Shown: one piece after another, positions 1-8,452 of the stretch
Layout of the letters: the number at the start of each line of letters is the position of its first letter
How positions within the stretch are numbered: the stretch's first letter is position 1
Source of the DNA: Leifsonia shinshuensis
GTDB lineage: Bacteria > Actinomycetota > Actinomycetes > Actinomycetales > Microbacteriaceae
Direction: 5' to 3'
Assembly (NCBI RefSeq): GCF_031456835.1
Contig: NZ_JAVDVK010000001.1
Span: forward strand, 1,178,001-1,242,000
Length of the DNA stretch: 64,000 bases
The notes under the pieces: generated by a model
Databases searched by the model: none
Seen by the model: the letters and a program-made list of their open reading frames with translations, nothing else
Told to the model about the DNA's origin: nothing
Position numbers and translations under genes: made by a program

Positions 1-854
1 AGCAGGGCGTCGACCTCTCGACCGTCACCGGCACCGGTGTCGGCGGTCGCATCCGCAAGGAGGACATCCTCCAGGCGGCGGCTCCGGCGGCGTCCTCTTC
101 CGAGGCTCCCGCGGCCGCGTCGGCCCCCGAGGTCTCGCCGCTGCGCGGCACCACCCAGCCGATGTCGCGACTCCGCAAGGTCGTCGCGGAGCGCGCCGTG
201 GTCTCGATGCAGTCGAGCGCTCAGCTCACCAGCGTCGTCGAGGTCGACGTGACCAAGGTCGCGGCGTTCCGCGACCGCGTGAAGGGCGACTTCCTGGCGA
301 AGACCGGCGTGAAGCTCTCGTTCCTGCCGTTCTTCGCTCTGGCCGCCGCCGAGGCGCTGAAGACGTACCCCGTCATCAACGCGACCGTCGACGGCGAGAA
401 CATCGTCTACCCGGACCACGAGAACATCTCCATCGCGGTCGACACCGAGCGCGGCCTCCTCACGCCGGTGGTGCGGAACGCCTCGGACCTCGACATCGCG
501 AGCCTCGCCAAGGAGATCGCCGACCTGGCCCAGCGCACCCGCGACAACCGTCTGAAGCCGGACGAGCTCGCGGGCGGCACGTTCACGCTGACCAACACCG
601 GTTCTCGCGGCGCCCTGTTCGACACCCCGCTGGTGTTCCTCCCGCAGGTGGCCATCCTGGGAACCGGCATCGTCACCAAGAAGCCGGTCGTCATCTCGGC
701 CGACGGCACGGACTCGATCGCGATCCGCTCCACGGTGTACCTCGCCCTGTCGTACGACCACCGCATCGTCGACGGCGCGGACGCCGCCCGCTTCCTGGTC
801 GCCGTCAAGAACCGCCTCGAGGACGGCAACTTCGAGGGCAACCTCGGGATCTGA
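1..854 (+). CDS. sucB: 2-oxoacid dehydrogenase E2 subunit (dihydrolipoamide acyltransferase, probably SucB type), 3' part
   Basis: The gene enters from the left edge with the reading frame at position 3, and about 283 residues are visible. First comes the end of a peripheral subunit-binding domain ([12 protein letters not shown]), then an Ala/Pro-rich linker. The trimer-forming acyltransferase domain follows, with the catalytic DHRIVDG motif about 30 residues from the C-terminus. Such E2 proteins move acyl groups from lipoyl-lysine to CoA in the pyruvate or 2-oxoglutarate dehydrogenase complex. The lipoyl domains must lie outside the window. lipB and lipA, which attach and build the lipoyl group, follow 1.7 kb downstream. 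Which 2-oxoacid is used cannot be decided from this part. Confidence 0.9.
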   Translation, partial: QGVDLSTVTGTGVGGRIRKEDILQAAAPAASSSEAPAAASAPEVSPLRGTTQPMSRLRKVVAERAVVSMQSSAQLTSVVEVDVTKVAAFRDRVKGDFLAKTGVKLSFLPFFALAAAEALKTYPVINATVDGENIVYPDHENISIAVDTERGLLTPVVRNASDLDIASLAKEIADLAQRTRDNRLKPDELAGGTFTLTNTGSRGALFDTPLVFLPQVAILGTGIVTKKPVVISADGTDSIAIRSTVYLALSYDHRIVDGADAARFLVAVKNRLEDGNFEGNLGI

Positions 855-858
855 CCCG

Positions 859-2421
859 TCACGGGAACACCGCCCGTAGCCGCCAACCGGCCTCGCCCCT
901 CACCAGCAGGAGCGAGGCCGGTTCGCTTTTCGGCGTCAGCGCGCGATCCGGCGCCACGCCGACGAGAGCGGCATCCCCCCAGCGCTCCACCAGTTCCACC
1001 CGGGCCCCGGCGTAGTCGCGGGCTGAGGCGGCAGCCGTCCGGCCGGCTTCGAGCGCCGTGAGTTCGTGCTCCAGCAGCGCCGCACCGGCCTCGACCACGG
1101 CCTCGAGGCATTCCCGACCGGTGCCGCCGGCGAAGCACGCATGCCGCCGGTCGAGGATCGCCTGCGCGGCGACGACCGGGTCCTCAGCATCCAGACGCGC
1201 CGTGGTCACGGCAGCCGTCGGCTCGGGCGACGACACGGCTGTCGCCGACGGTCGCGCCGTCGGCTCGGGCGACGATAGGGCTGTCGTCGATGGCTGAGCC
1301 GTCGGCGACGAGGTGGCCGGCCATCGGGATGCCGACGCGGATGCTGTCGAGTGCACGGATGCCGGCGACCCCGCGGCCGATGCGCTCCCTGCCGACGTCG
1401 ACGGCACCAGGACGATGACGGCGACAGCGAGAGCGACCGGGACGAGCGCACTCGCCACGAGGGCCGGTCGCCTGCGGGCCCACGAGCCGAGCCAGCGCGT
1501 CAGAACGCGGACCGGTTCTCCGTCGAGCGCCGTCATCGCGGCCGCGGCCGTCTTGGTAAGCCCGCTGCCGTGCTCACGGCGCGGTATCTGGCGTCCGGCC
1601 GGGAGTGCGCCGACCACACCCCTCGGCGCGCCGGACCCCGTCCCCGCCGTCACCGCCACCTCCGTCCCTGCGACTCCGCGGCTGCTGCGCCGAACCGGCT
1701 CCGGCGACGCCACCGCCAGAACGGCCGCCTCCACGGCCGACCACCGCCCCTGACGCAACCCGGCCTCGACAGCCGCGAGCAGCCGCATCCCGGACCCGTC
1801 GGTCACCCGCAGGCACAGTCGACGCGCCCAGGCATGGAACGCCTCCGCATCCGCGACGGCCGTCTCGGCATCCAGCGGGCGGATGCGGTCCAGCCCGTCG
1901 AGCGCCGGGCGCCCGTCGTCGGCGAGGACGACGGACGCGTTGTCGAGGTCCGGCGCCGCCCATCCCGCGCGATGGAGCGCTTCGACGCCGGCCGCCGCGC
2001 CGAGGATCAGGGTCGCCGCCTCCCCCGATCGCACACCGGTCGCCCGCGCCAGAACCACGTCGACTCCCCCGCCTCCGGCGTGCTCGAGGAGCACCGCATC
2101 CACCTCTCGGCCGCGTATGCGAAGCAGGGGGACTTCTCTGACCACACCGAGCACATGCTCGCTCGCGGCGGCCCGGCGGACGTCCACATCGCGAGACGCG
2201 ACGCCCGGCCGGCGCTCACGCACACGCAGCAGGCACCGACCCGGCAGGCCGCCTCCGGACACGACGACACGCGCTTCCGGCGGGGATCCTTCGCGGGGCG
2301 GCGGGTCGGCGTCGGGCGGCTCGACCGTGCAACCCTCCCGGCGCGCAAGGGCGACCGCGATAGCGCGGAGCTCGTCCGCGGAGGCGGGCAGGGAACGGGA
2401 GGACGGGGCGATCGGTGTCAC
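859..2421 (-). CDS. membrane-anchored protein kinase-like (pseudokinase) protein
   Basis: About 520 aa from a GTG at 2421, which follows a weak GGGATGG. An in-frame extension to 2589 would run into the divergent lipB promoter and looks non-coding. Residues 1 to about 280 look like a degenerate Ser/Thr kinase fold. HRAGWAAPDLDNASVVLADDG stands where HRDxxPxNxLL would be, without the catalytic HRD or DFG. A single membrane helix (about 320-339) is followed by a Ser/Thr/Pro linker with near-repeated SSPEPTA units, coded by repeated DNA at 1200-1300. The last 110 residues form a folded, probably extracytoplasmic domain. PknB-like kinases share this layout (cytosolic kinase, helix, outer sensor). 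The function is unknown and catalysis is unlikely. Confidence 0.6.
   Translation of the reverse strand: MTPIAPSSRSLPASADELRAIAVALARREGCTVEPPDADPPPREGSPPEARVVVSGGGLPGRCLLRVRERRPGVASRDVDVRRAAASEHVLGVVREVPLLRIRGREVDAVLLEHAGGGGVDVVLARATGVRSGEAATLILGAAAGVEALHRAGWAAPDLDNASVVLADDGRPALDGLDRIRPLDAETAVADAEAFHAWARRLCLRVTDGSGMRLLAAVEAGLRQGRWSAVEAAVLAVASPEPVRRSSRGVAGTEVAVTAGTGSGAPRGVVGALPAGRQIPRREHGSGLTKTAAAAMTALDGEPVRVLTRWLGSWARRRPALVASALVPVALAVAVIVLVPSTSAGSASAAGSPASVHSTASASASRWPATSSPTAQPSTTALSSPEPTARPSATAVSSPEPTAAVTTARLDAEDPVVAAQAILDRRHACFAGGTGRECLEAVVEAGAALLEHELTALEAGRTAAASARDYAGARVELVERWGDAALVGVAPDRALTPKSEPASLLLVRGEAGWRLRAVFP
885..923 (+). terminator. probable rho-independent terminator of sucB, inside the convergent gene
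   Basis: Perfect 12-bp inverted repeat (AACCGGCCTCGC, 885-896; complement at 912-923) with a 15-nt loop. CGCTTTT follows on the + strand. It starts 30 bp after the sucB stop and lies within the last codons of the opposing gene at 859-2421. Confidence 0.6.
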
Positions 2422-2542
2422 GAGACCATCCCAACGGATCCGCAATCCCCGAGTGCCGGCCCGGTGCGGATCGGTGGACAACTCGCCGCAACGCCAGCCT
2501 GTGTACGAACCTGACGTTGCGAGCGGGCGGACCGCGCGCGCA

Positions 2543-2554
2543 TAGACTGACGAC
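2543..2554 (+). promoter_or_regulatory. -10 element of lipB (leaderless arrangement)
   Basis: TAGACT at 2543-2548 ends 6 nt before the GTG start of lipB and there is no Shine-Dalgarno sequence. Transcription would begin at or next to the start codon. Confidence 0.5.
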
Positions 2555-3214
2555 GTGACCACGTATGACGTCACGGGGCTAAGCGCCAACTCCGTGCCGT
2601 ATCTCGAGGCCCTTCAGCAGCAGCGTGCCCTGCACGCCGCTGTCGTCGCAGGCCGGGCGCCCGATACCGTCATCCTCCTCGAGCACGCCCCCGTGTACAC
2701 CGCGGGCAAGCGGACCGCTCCGGACGAACGCCCGACCGACGGGACCCCCGTCGTCGACGTCGACCGTGGCGGCAAGATCACCTGGCACGGGCCGGGACAG
2801 CTCGTGGGGTACCCGATCCTCCGCCTCCACGACCCCATCGACGTCGTCGGCTACGTCCGGGCACTCGAACGCGTCCTCATCGACGTGCTCGCCCGCCTCG
2901 ATGTCACCGGTGTTCAGGTCGAGGGCCGGTCCGGTGTGTGGATGCTCCCGGAGCACAACCCCGGGGCCACCCGCGAGGAGAAGATCGCCGCCATCGGCAT
3001 CCGCGTCGCCGAAGGCGTCACGATGCACGGCTTCGCGCTCAACTGCTCGAACAGCCTGGACGCCTACGACCGGATCGTCGCCTGCGGCATCCGCGACGCA
3101 GGAGTCACCACGATCTCGCGCGTGCTCGGTCGCACCGTCACGCCGCAGGACGTCGCGCCGCTGGTCATGGACGCCTTCGACCTGGAGTTCACCGCAGCGG
3201 AGGCCGTCGCGTGA
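2555..3214 (+). CDS. lipB: lipoyl(octanoyl) transferase LipB
   Basis: 219 aa, GTG start, normal family length. LipB moves octanoyl groups from octanoyl-ACP to lysines of E2 and GcvH lipoyl domains in the cytoplasm. Visible motifs are [12 protein letters not shown], the lysine in [11 protein letters not shown] and the thioester-forming cysteine in DRIVACGI. The stop overlaps the GTG of lipA (GTGA), so the two form an operon. Together with the upstream sucB fragment they make a lipoylation locus. Transcription is probably leaderless from the -10 hexamer at 2543. Confidence 0.96.
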   Translation: MTTYDVTGLSANSVPYLEALQQQRALHAAVVAGRAPDTVILLEHAPVYTAGKRTAPDERPTDGTPVVDVDRGGKITWHGPGQLVGYPILRLHDPIDVVGYVRALERVLIDVLARLDVTGVQVEGRSGVWMLPEHNPGATREEKIAAIGIRVAEGVTMHGFALNCSNSLDAYDRIVACGIRDAGVTTISRVLGRTVTPQDVAPLVMDAFDLEFTAAEAVA

Positions 3215-4200
3215 GCGCCGTTCCCGAGGGGCGCCGGATGCTGCGCCTCGAGGTCCGCAACGCCCAGACGCCGATCGAGCGCAAGCCCGAGTGGATCAAG
3301 ACCAAGGCGAAGATGGGGCCGGAGTACCGCCAGCTGCAGAACCTGGTGAAGTCCGAGGAGCTGCACACCGTCTGCCAGGAGGCGGGCTGTCCCAACATCT
3401 ACGAGTGCTGGGAGGACCGGGAGGCGACGTTCCTCATCGGCGGTTCGCAGTGCACCCGCCGATGCGACTTCTGCCAGATCGACACCGGCAAGCCCGCCGA
3501 GTTCGACCGGGACGAGCCGCGCCGCGTCGGCGAGTCCGTGCAGCGGATGGGTCTTCGGTACGCCACCGTCACCGGTGTCGCCCGCGACGACCTGGAGGAC
3601 GAGGGCTCGTGGCTGTACGCGGAGACGATCCGCGAGATCCACCGCCAGTCCCCCGGAACCGGCGTCGAGATCCTGGTGCCCGACTTCTCCGGCAACCCGC
3701 AGCACCTCGGCGAGGTGTTCTCGGCGCGCCCGGAGGTGTTCGCGCACAACGTGGAGACCGTCCCGCGCATCTTCAAGCGCATCCGCCCCGCCTTCCGCTA
3801 CGAGCGCTCGCTGGACGTGCTCACGCAGGGGCGTGCTGCCGGACTGATCACGAAGTCGAACCTCATCCTCGGGATGGGCGAGGAGCGGCACGAGATCAGC
3901 ACCGCGCTGCGCGACCTCCACGACGCCGGGACCGACATCATCACGATCACGCAGTACCTGCGGCCCAGTCCCCGTCACCTCCCGGTGGCACGCTGGGTGC
4001 ACCCGGACGAGTTCGTGGAGCTCAAGCAGGAGGCGGAGGAGATCGGCTTCCTCGGCGTGCTGGCCGGGCCGCTGGTGCGGTCGTCGTACCGGGCGGGACG
4101 GCTGTGGGCCCAGTCCATGCAGGCGAAGGGACGGCCGGTGCCGGACGAGCTGCGGCACCTCGCGGACGCCACGCTCGGCTTCGCGCAGGCGGTCTCCTGA
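3211..4200 (+). CDS. lipA: lipoyl synthase LipA (radical SAM)
   Basis: 329 aa from a GTG that overlaps the lipB stop by 4 nt. LipA inserts two sulfurs into the octanoyl chain. The auxiliary 4Fe-4S cluster ligands are C55, C60 and C66 ([12 protein letters not shown]). The radical-SAM cluster ligands are C81, C85 and C88 (CTRRCDFC). Length and motif order are typical, and the C-terminal part ([14 protein letters not shown]) is conserved. It is translationally coupled to lipB. Confidence 0.97.
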   Translation: MSAVPEGRRMLRLEVRNAQTPIERKPEWIKTKAKMGPEYRQLQNLVKSEELHTVCQEAGCPNIYECWEDREATFLIGGSQCTRRCDFCQIDTGKPAEFDRDEPRRVGESVQRMGLRYATVTGVARDDLEDEGSWLYAETIREIHRQSPGTGVEILVPDFSGNPQHLGEVFSARPEVFAHNVETVPRIFKRIRPAFRYERSLDVLTQGRAAGLITKSNLILGMGEERHEISTALRDLHDAGTDIITITQYLRPSPRHLPVARWVHPDEFVELKQEAEEIGFLGVLAGPLVRSSYRAGRLWAQSMQAKGRPVPDELRHLADATLGFAQAVS

Positions 4201-4262
4201 GAGCCCTCTCCTCGCAGCGAACGGGTCATCTGGAACGCCGCCGAGCCGGTATCCTTGGAGCT

Positions 4263-4958
4263 ATGGCAAAGGACAAGTCCACCAAGGAGCCCGGCCGTCT
4301 GAAGCAGATGTGGCAGGTGTTCCAGATGACCCGCCGGTACGACGACCGCGCGGTCCTCTACATCCTCCTCGGGGCTGTCCTGCCGATCATCGCGGGCGTG
4401 CTCCTGGCGGTGTTCCTCTCCGGCGGCAACGTCTTCACGATGATCCTCTGGATCGTCGCGGGCGTGCTCGCCGGCGTCCTGATCGCGCTCATCATCCTGG
4501 GTCGCCGTGCCGAGCGGGCGGCGTATTCGCAGATCGAGGGCCAGCCGGGCGCCGTGGGCGCCGTGCTGCGCTCCTCGCTGAAGCGCAGCTGGCGCGGATC
4601 CGAGATGCCGGTCGCGGTCAACGGGAAGACGCAGGATGCGGTGTACCGGGCGACCGGCCGCGGCGGCGTCGTGCTCATCAGCGAGGGACCGGCCACCCGC
4701 ACCAAGCGCATGGTCGACGAGGAGCGCCGCAAGGTGAACCGCGTCCTCCCGAACGTCCCGGTCACGATCATCACCGTCGGACCGGATGCCGATTCCGTGC
4801 CGCTGCACAAGGTGCCGCGCACCCTGGCGAAGATCAAGCCGACCCTCACGAAGGCCGAGGTCCTGGCGATCAGCAACCGGCTCCAGTCGATGGAGAACCA
4901 GATGCCGATCCCGAAGGGCATCGACCCGATGAAGGTCCGCGCGCAGCGCGCCCGCTGA
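4263..4958 (+). CDS. DUF4191 family integral membrane protein
   Basis: 231 aa. Two adjacent membrane helices (about 31-52 and 57-80) follow a short basic head. The remaining 150 residues are a soluble domain with conserved RxxRMVDEERRKVNRV and VPVTIITVG stretches. This matches the actinobacterial DUF4191 family, which is usually found beside lipA as here. Its function is not known. A TATCCT hexamer ends 7 nt before the ATG, with GGAG inside the gap, so either leaderless or SD-led initiation is possible. Confidence 0.85.
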   Translation: MAKDKSTKEPGRLKQMWQVFQMTRRYDDRAVLYILLGAVLPIIAGVLLAVFLSGGNVFTMILWIVAGVLAGVLIALIILGRRAERAAYSQIEGQPGAVGAVLRSSLKRSWRGSEMPVAVNGKTQDAVYRATGRGGVVLISEGPATRTKRMVDEERRKVNRVLPNVPVTIITVGPDADSVPLHKVPRTLAKIKPTLTKAEVLAISNRLQSMENQMPIPKGIDPMKVRAQRAR

Positions 4959-4978
4959 CCCGGTCGGCCCTCCCTCCG

Positions 4979-5037
4979 TCGAGTACACGAAAAGTGCACG
5001 GATTCCTCGCGAATCCGTGCACTTTTCGTGTACTCGA
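4979..5037. terminator. 27-bp perfect inverted repeat between convergent genes
   Basis: Arms 4979-5005 and 5011-5037 are exact complements around a 5-nt loop (CTCGC). The arms contain AAAAGTGCAC and GTGCACTTTT. It lies between the convergent DUF4191 gene and the operon ending at 5071, so a bidirectional terminator is the simplest role, although no U-tract follows. It is unusually long and perfect for that. Confidence 0.55.
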
Positions 5038-5070
5038 TGGGGGCCGCGATCGCGCCCACCCACAGAGCCG

Positions 5071-5403
5071 TCAGGCCTGGAGCATCCCCGGCTGATCCAG
5101 CGCGGGCACTTCGATCGTCTGCCGCAGCATCCGGAAGTGATCCTCCCACGCGGCCGTCGCGCCGCCGGACGCGTGAAGCGCGGTCCGGACGGCGACCAGA
5201 GCGCTCTCCAGAGCGTCGACCTCGGTCTCGGTCTCCACATCCATCTCGAAAGTGAGGGTGCGGGTGCGCAGGTCGGCCGACACGTCGGCGTTCATGATGT
5301 CTGCGCAGTCGGCGAACGCATCGGCGACGGCGTCGAAGAGCGACTCGAAGTGCTCCATGGGGCTCGATGCTTCGACCGCCACCTGGACGTGATATCCGTT
5401 CAT
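5071..5403 (-). CDS. hypothetical partner protein of a toxin-antitoxin-like pair
   Basis: 110 aa from the ATG at 5403, which overlaps the stop of the upstream HicA-like gene as ATGA. It is acidic, with a core that may form a ferredoxin-like alpha/beta fold (MNGYHVQVAVEASSP, then RTLTFEMDVETETEVDALESALVAVRTAL). It does not show the HicB pattern (PDLPGC, HTH/RHH tail). Position and coupling suggest it is the antitoxin or partner of the gene before it, but this is inference only. Confidence 0.5.
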   Translation of the reverse strand: MNGYHVQVAVEASSPMEHFESLFDAVADAFADCADIMNADVSADLRTRTLTFEMDVETETEVDALESALVAVRTALHASGGATAAWEDHFRMLRQTIEVPALDQPGMLQA

Positions 5404-5624
5404 CGTCGCTCCTCCCGTCTCCAGCAGTCTAACCGCGTGAAGTATCGCTCCAGATTCACCACGTACGACCTGTTCGGCGTCAGATGGACCGTCTTGAGAT
5501 GCGATCCGCACGGACAGCGTCCCTTGTAATACTTGCGCCCTTTCACGAACAGCCACCCCTGTCGTTCGCAGCTCCTCATGACGGCTTCGATGTGCTTATC
5601 CGGATGCACCGGCCTCCGACCCAC
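5400..5624 (-). CDS. small HicA-like protein (putative mRNA interferase-type toxin)
   Basis: 74 aa from a GTG at 5624, behind a good Shine-Dalgarno sequence (GGAAGGAG, 8 nt). Basic and small, with YKGRCPCGSHLKTVHLTP at its centre. The GSHxxTVHLTP part resembles the HicA core (GSHhxxxxP) that carries the catalytic histidine. The CPC cysteines are extra. First position in a two-gene ATGA-overlapping operon is typical of hicA. The identity is tentative, and a nucleic-acid-binding protein of another kind is possible. Confidence 0.45.
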   Translation of the reverse strand: MGRRPVHPDKHIEAVMRSCERQGWLFVKGRKYYKGRCPCGSHLKTVHLTPNRSYVVNLERYFTRLDCWRREERR

Positions 5625-5717
5625 AATGTCCGCTCCTTCCCCGTCTCAGTGGGGTCGAGCCTACGGAGATGCGAAGCGGAGAGGGGGTGCGGAAGCGAAG
5701 CTGTGGAGAACTCGCGG

Positions 5718-6140
5718 CTACGCGCGGATGAGGACAGTGCCGGCGACCTTGTCGTGGAAGCCGCGCTGGTCGGAGTCCCAGACGAGGGCGGGGATCGCCA
5801 GGCAGAGCAGGACCGTACGCACCACCGGCCGCCACACGCCGACCCAGCCTCCGCGGAGGGCGACGACCCGCATCCCGAACACCCGGTGGCCGATGCTGCC
5901 GCCGATCGTCGGGATGAAGATGACCTGCAGCAGGGCGAAGAGGCCGATCGTCGCCCACGAGTCGTAGCGGAAGAACGCGAACGACAGGAACGACGCGATG
6001 GCCCAGTCGACCGCGATCGCGCCGATGCGACGGCCGACGCGGCCGACCGACCGCGGGCCCGACTCGGGGAGGCCGAGCCGCTCCCCCGGGTAACGGCTAG
6101 GGGCGACGTCGCCGGGGCGGCTGGCGGAGTTCTGCGGCAC
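5718..6140 (-). CDS. RDD family membrane protein
   Basis: 140 aa from GTG at 6140. Contains the RDD signature region (VGRRIGAIAVDWAIASFLSF) and three membrane helices, with GHRVFGMRVV between the second and third, as in the family. RDD proteins are small integral membrane proteins, some with ion-transport roles. A TAGACT hexamer ends 6 nt before the start, so the mRNA is probably leaderless. It is divergent from glnA, with 172 bp between the start codons. Confidence 0.85.
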   Translation of the reverse strand: MPQNSASRPGDVAPSRYPGERLGLPESGPRSVGRVGRRIGAIAVDWAIASFLSFAFFRYDSWATIGLFALLQVIFIPTIGGSIGHRVFGMRVVALRGGWVGVWRPVVRTVLLCLAIPALVWDSDQRGFHDKVAGTVLIRA

Positions 6141-6200
6141 CGGCTGAGTCTATCGAGCCGCGCGGAGCGCATCCTGTGCGGATACAGGCCCGGGGTACCC

Positions 6201-6238
6201 GTAACATGCCCGAAACATTTGCGTCACCCCGGGGAAAC
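6201..6238 (+). promoter_or_regulatory. double GlnR box upstream of glnA
   Basis: Reads GTAAC-N6-GAAAC-N6-GTCAC-N6-GAAAC at 6201-6205, 6212-6216, 6223-6227 and 6234-6238. This agrees in sequence and spacing with the actinobacterial GlnR consensus (gTnAc-n6-GaAAc, two sites in tandem). It ends 75 bp before the glnA ATG. It points to nitrogen-dependent control by GlnR, whose gene is not in the window. Confidence 0.85.
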
Positions 6239-6312
6239 GGCCTCCCCCTACCGTGGAGGAGTGGGCTGCACGCGCAGTCCGGTCACCCGCAAAGCCATTG
6301 GGAGTCGTCTGC

Positions 6313-7737
6313 ATGTTCCGTGATTCTTCCGAGGTGCTCAAGTTCATCAAGGACACCGACGTCAAGTTCCTTGATATCCGCTTCACCGACCTTCCCGGTG
6401 TGCAGCAGCACTTCAACATCCCCGCCGCTACCGTCGACGAGGAGTTCTTCTCCGTCGGCCAGCTCTTCGACGGCTCCTCGATCCGAGGCTTCGCGTCGAT
6501 CCACGAGTCCGACATGCAGCTCATCCCGGACGTCTCCACCGCCTACATCGACCCGTTCCGTGCCGAGCGCACGCTGATCATGGTGTTCGACATCTACAAC
6601 CCGCGCAACGGCGAGATCTACGCGAAGGACCCGCGCCAGGTCGCCAAGAAGGCGGAGAAGTACCTCGCCTCCACGGGCATCGCCGACACCGCGTACTTCG
6701 CGCCGGAGGCCGAGTTCTACATCTTCGACGACGTCCGCTACGAGGTGAAGCAGAACTCGAGCTTCTACTCCGTGGACTCGGAGGAGGGCGCCTGGAACTC
6801 CGGTCGCGTCGAAGAGGGCGGCAACCTGGGCAACAAGACCCCGTACAAGGGCGGCTACTTCCCGGTCAGCCCGGTCGACAAGCAGGCCGACCTGCGCGAC
6901 GACATCTCGCTGAAGCTGATCGAGGCCGGACTCATCCTCGAGCGCGCGCACCACGAGGTGGGCACCGGCGGCCAGGCCGAGATCAACTACCGCTTCGACA
7001 CGATGGTGCACGCGGCGGATGACATCCTCAAGTTCAAGTACATCGTGAAGAACACGGCGAACGAGTGGGGCAAGACGGCGACGTTCATGCCGAAGCCGCT
7101 GTTCGGCGACAACGGCTCGGGCATGCACACGCACCAGTCGCTGTGGAACGACGGCAAGCCGCTGTTCTACGACGAGGCCGGCTACGGCGGCCTGTCGGAC
7201 ATCGCGCGCTGGTACATCGGCGGCCTGCTCAAGCACGCCCCGGCCGTCCTCGCCTTCACCAACCCGACGGTGAACTCGTTCCACCGCCTGGTCCCCGGCT
7301 TCGAGGCCCCGGTCAACCTGGTCTACTCGGCCGGCAACCGCTCGGCGTCGATCCGCATCCCGATCACGGGCAGCAACCCGAAGGCGAAGCGCATCGAGTT
7401 CCGCGCGCCAGACGCCTCCGGCAACCCGTACCTCGCCTTCGCCGCGCAGCTGATGGCGGGCCTCGACGGCATCAAGAACCGCATCGAGCCGCACGAGCCG
7501 GTCGACAAGGACCTCTACGAGCTCCCGCCGGAGGAGGCGCGCAACATCCCGCAGGTGCCGGCGTCGCTCGGCGAGGCCCTCGACGCGCTCGAGGCCGACC
7601 ACGACTTCCTCACCGCGGGCGGCGTGTTCACCCCGGAGCTCATCGAGACGTGGACCGAGTACAAGCGCGAGAAGGAGATCAAGCCGCTCGCGCAGCGCCC
7701 GCACCCGTTCGAGTACGAGCTGTACTACGGCGTCTGA
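6313..7737 (+). CDS. glnA: type I glutamine synthetase, adenylylation-regulated
   Basis: 474 aa from ATG at 6313, with GGGAG 8 nt upstream. It makes glutamine from glutamate, ammonia and ATP in the cytoplasm as a dodecamer. The sequence shows DGSSIRGF, the ATP-site region [21 protein letters not shown], and the adenylylation loop [10 protein letters not shown] with Tyr402. This makes it the GSI-beta GlnA1 that GlnE can modify, and glnE lies at 16985-20011. GlnR boxes precede it. Its last 26 coding bases form the attachment core of the downstream prophage remnant; the C-terminus remains intact and the displaced copy sits at 13786. Confidence 0.98.
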   Translation: MFRDSSEVLKFIKDTDVKFLDIRFTDLPGVQQHFNIPAATVDEEFFSVGQLFDGSSIRGFASIHESDMQLIPDVSTAYIDPFRAERTLIMVFDIYNPRNGEIYAKDPRQVAKKAEKYLASTGIADTAYFAPEAEFYIFDDVRYEVKQNSSFYSVDSEEGAWNSGRVEEGGNLGNKTPYKGGYFPVSPVDKQADLRDDISLKLIEAGLILERAHHEVGTGGQAEINYRFDTMVHAADDILKFKYIVKNTANEWGKTATFMPKPLFGDNGSGMHTHQSLWNDGKPLFYDEAGYGGLSDIARWYIGGLLKHAPAVLAFTNPTVNSFHRLVPGFEAPVNLVYSAGNRSASIRIPITGSNPKAKRIEFRAPDASGNPYLAFAAQLMAGLDGIKNRIEPHEPVDKDLYELPPEEARNIPQVPASLGEALDALEADHDFLTAGGVFTPELIETWTEYKREKEIKPLAQRPHPFEYELYYGV

Positions 7738-7739
7738 GC
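7712..7739 (+). repeat. attL core of the glnA prophage remnant
   Basis: 28 bp covering the glnA 3' end and stop, repeated exactly at 13786-13813. The first 20 bases are AGTACGAGCTGTACTACGGC. The flanking bases differ on both sides, which fixes the repeat length. Confidence 0.9.
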
Positions 7740-7753
7740 TGGGTCCCAGCGAT

Positions 7754-8452
7754 TCATTTGGCTGACGCCTTGTCAGTCCGCAAAGAGTCCGCACGAGTTG
7801 CAGGACGGTCCGCGTAAGCGGCCGACACCGCGGCTCGTGCGGACTCGTCTTTGTCTGGCCACATGTGCCCGTACGTGTCCAGCGTTGTCTTCGCCGAGGC
7901 GTGCCGTAGTCGAGCCTGGACTGTCTTGATGTCGAGGCCGGCGGCTATGAGCAGTGACGCGTAGTAGCGCCGCAGGTCGTGGATTTGGAAGCCCTCAGTC
8001 ACGCCGTCGACGGTGGTGCGTGAGAGTTTGAACGCCGTCTCGATTGTGTAGGGCGCGACGGGGCGGCCATAGGCGCCGACGACGAGTGTGCTGCTCCCCC
8101 ACTGCACCGGGATCCTGTTCTGCTCGAGCGCTACCTCTTGAGGAATCGGGATCGGCGTCTTGGACATATCGGTCTTGAGGGGCTCGGCCGGATACTGAAT
8201 CGCCGGTGAGATGATTCCGCGCATGAAGTCGACGTCGGAGACTCGCAGAGCGGCGATCTCCGCCACTCTGAGGCCGGCGAAGGCGCCTAGTAGGATGACG
8301 GGGCGAAAGTGCTCGGGCAGCGCGTTGTGGAGTGCCCAGATCTGCGCTGTGGGGGCGACGTAGGGGCGTTGCTTTGCCGCACCTGGCGAGGTGCGCCGAC
8401 TTACCGGGGATCGGGGCACGATGCCGTCGTGCACGGCGTCCCGCGGACGCAA
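7754..8452 (-). pseudogene. phage tyrosine integrase, N-terminally truncated
   Basis: 232 residues open, against 350-400 for full phage integrases. The catalytic domain is complete: R62 (AGLRVAE), K98 region (KTPIPIP), H158 and R161 (IHDLRRYY), H184 (LRHAS) and the nucleophile Y194 (LDTYGHM). The arm-binding and core-binding domains are gone. Around 8440-8455 the frame meets the broken end of the tape-measure gene on the other strand, so a deletion joined the two. Its 3' end overlaps the left arm-type repeats. It once integrated the element into glnA. Confidence 0.85.
7775..7793 (+). repeat. left arm-type repeat pair (AGTCCGCA x2)
   Basis: AGTCCGCA at 7775-7782 and 7786-7793, an 11-bp period, 35 bp inside attL. 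The same pair with the same spacing occurs near attR at 13663-13681. Probable integrase arm-binding sites. Confidence 0.65.

Noticed and set aside
2625..4958. Very long open frame across lipB, lipA and the DUF4191 gene
   Set aside because: Only its last part (4263-4958) is the DUF4191 protein. The rest is Arg/Pro/Ser-rich noise antisense or out of frame to lipB-lipA.
4979..5037. Terminal inverted repeats of an insertion sequence
   Set aside because: The arms are separated by only 5 nt and no transposase is near; it is a hairpin, not IS ends.
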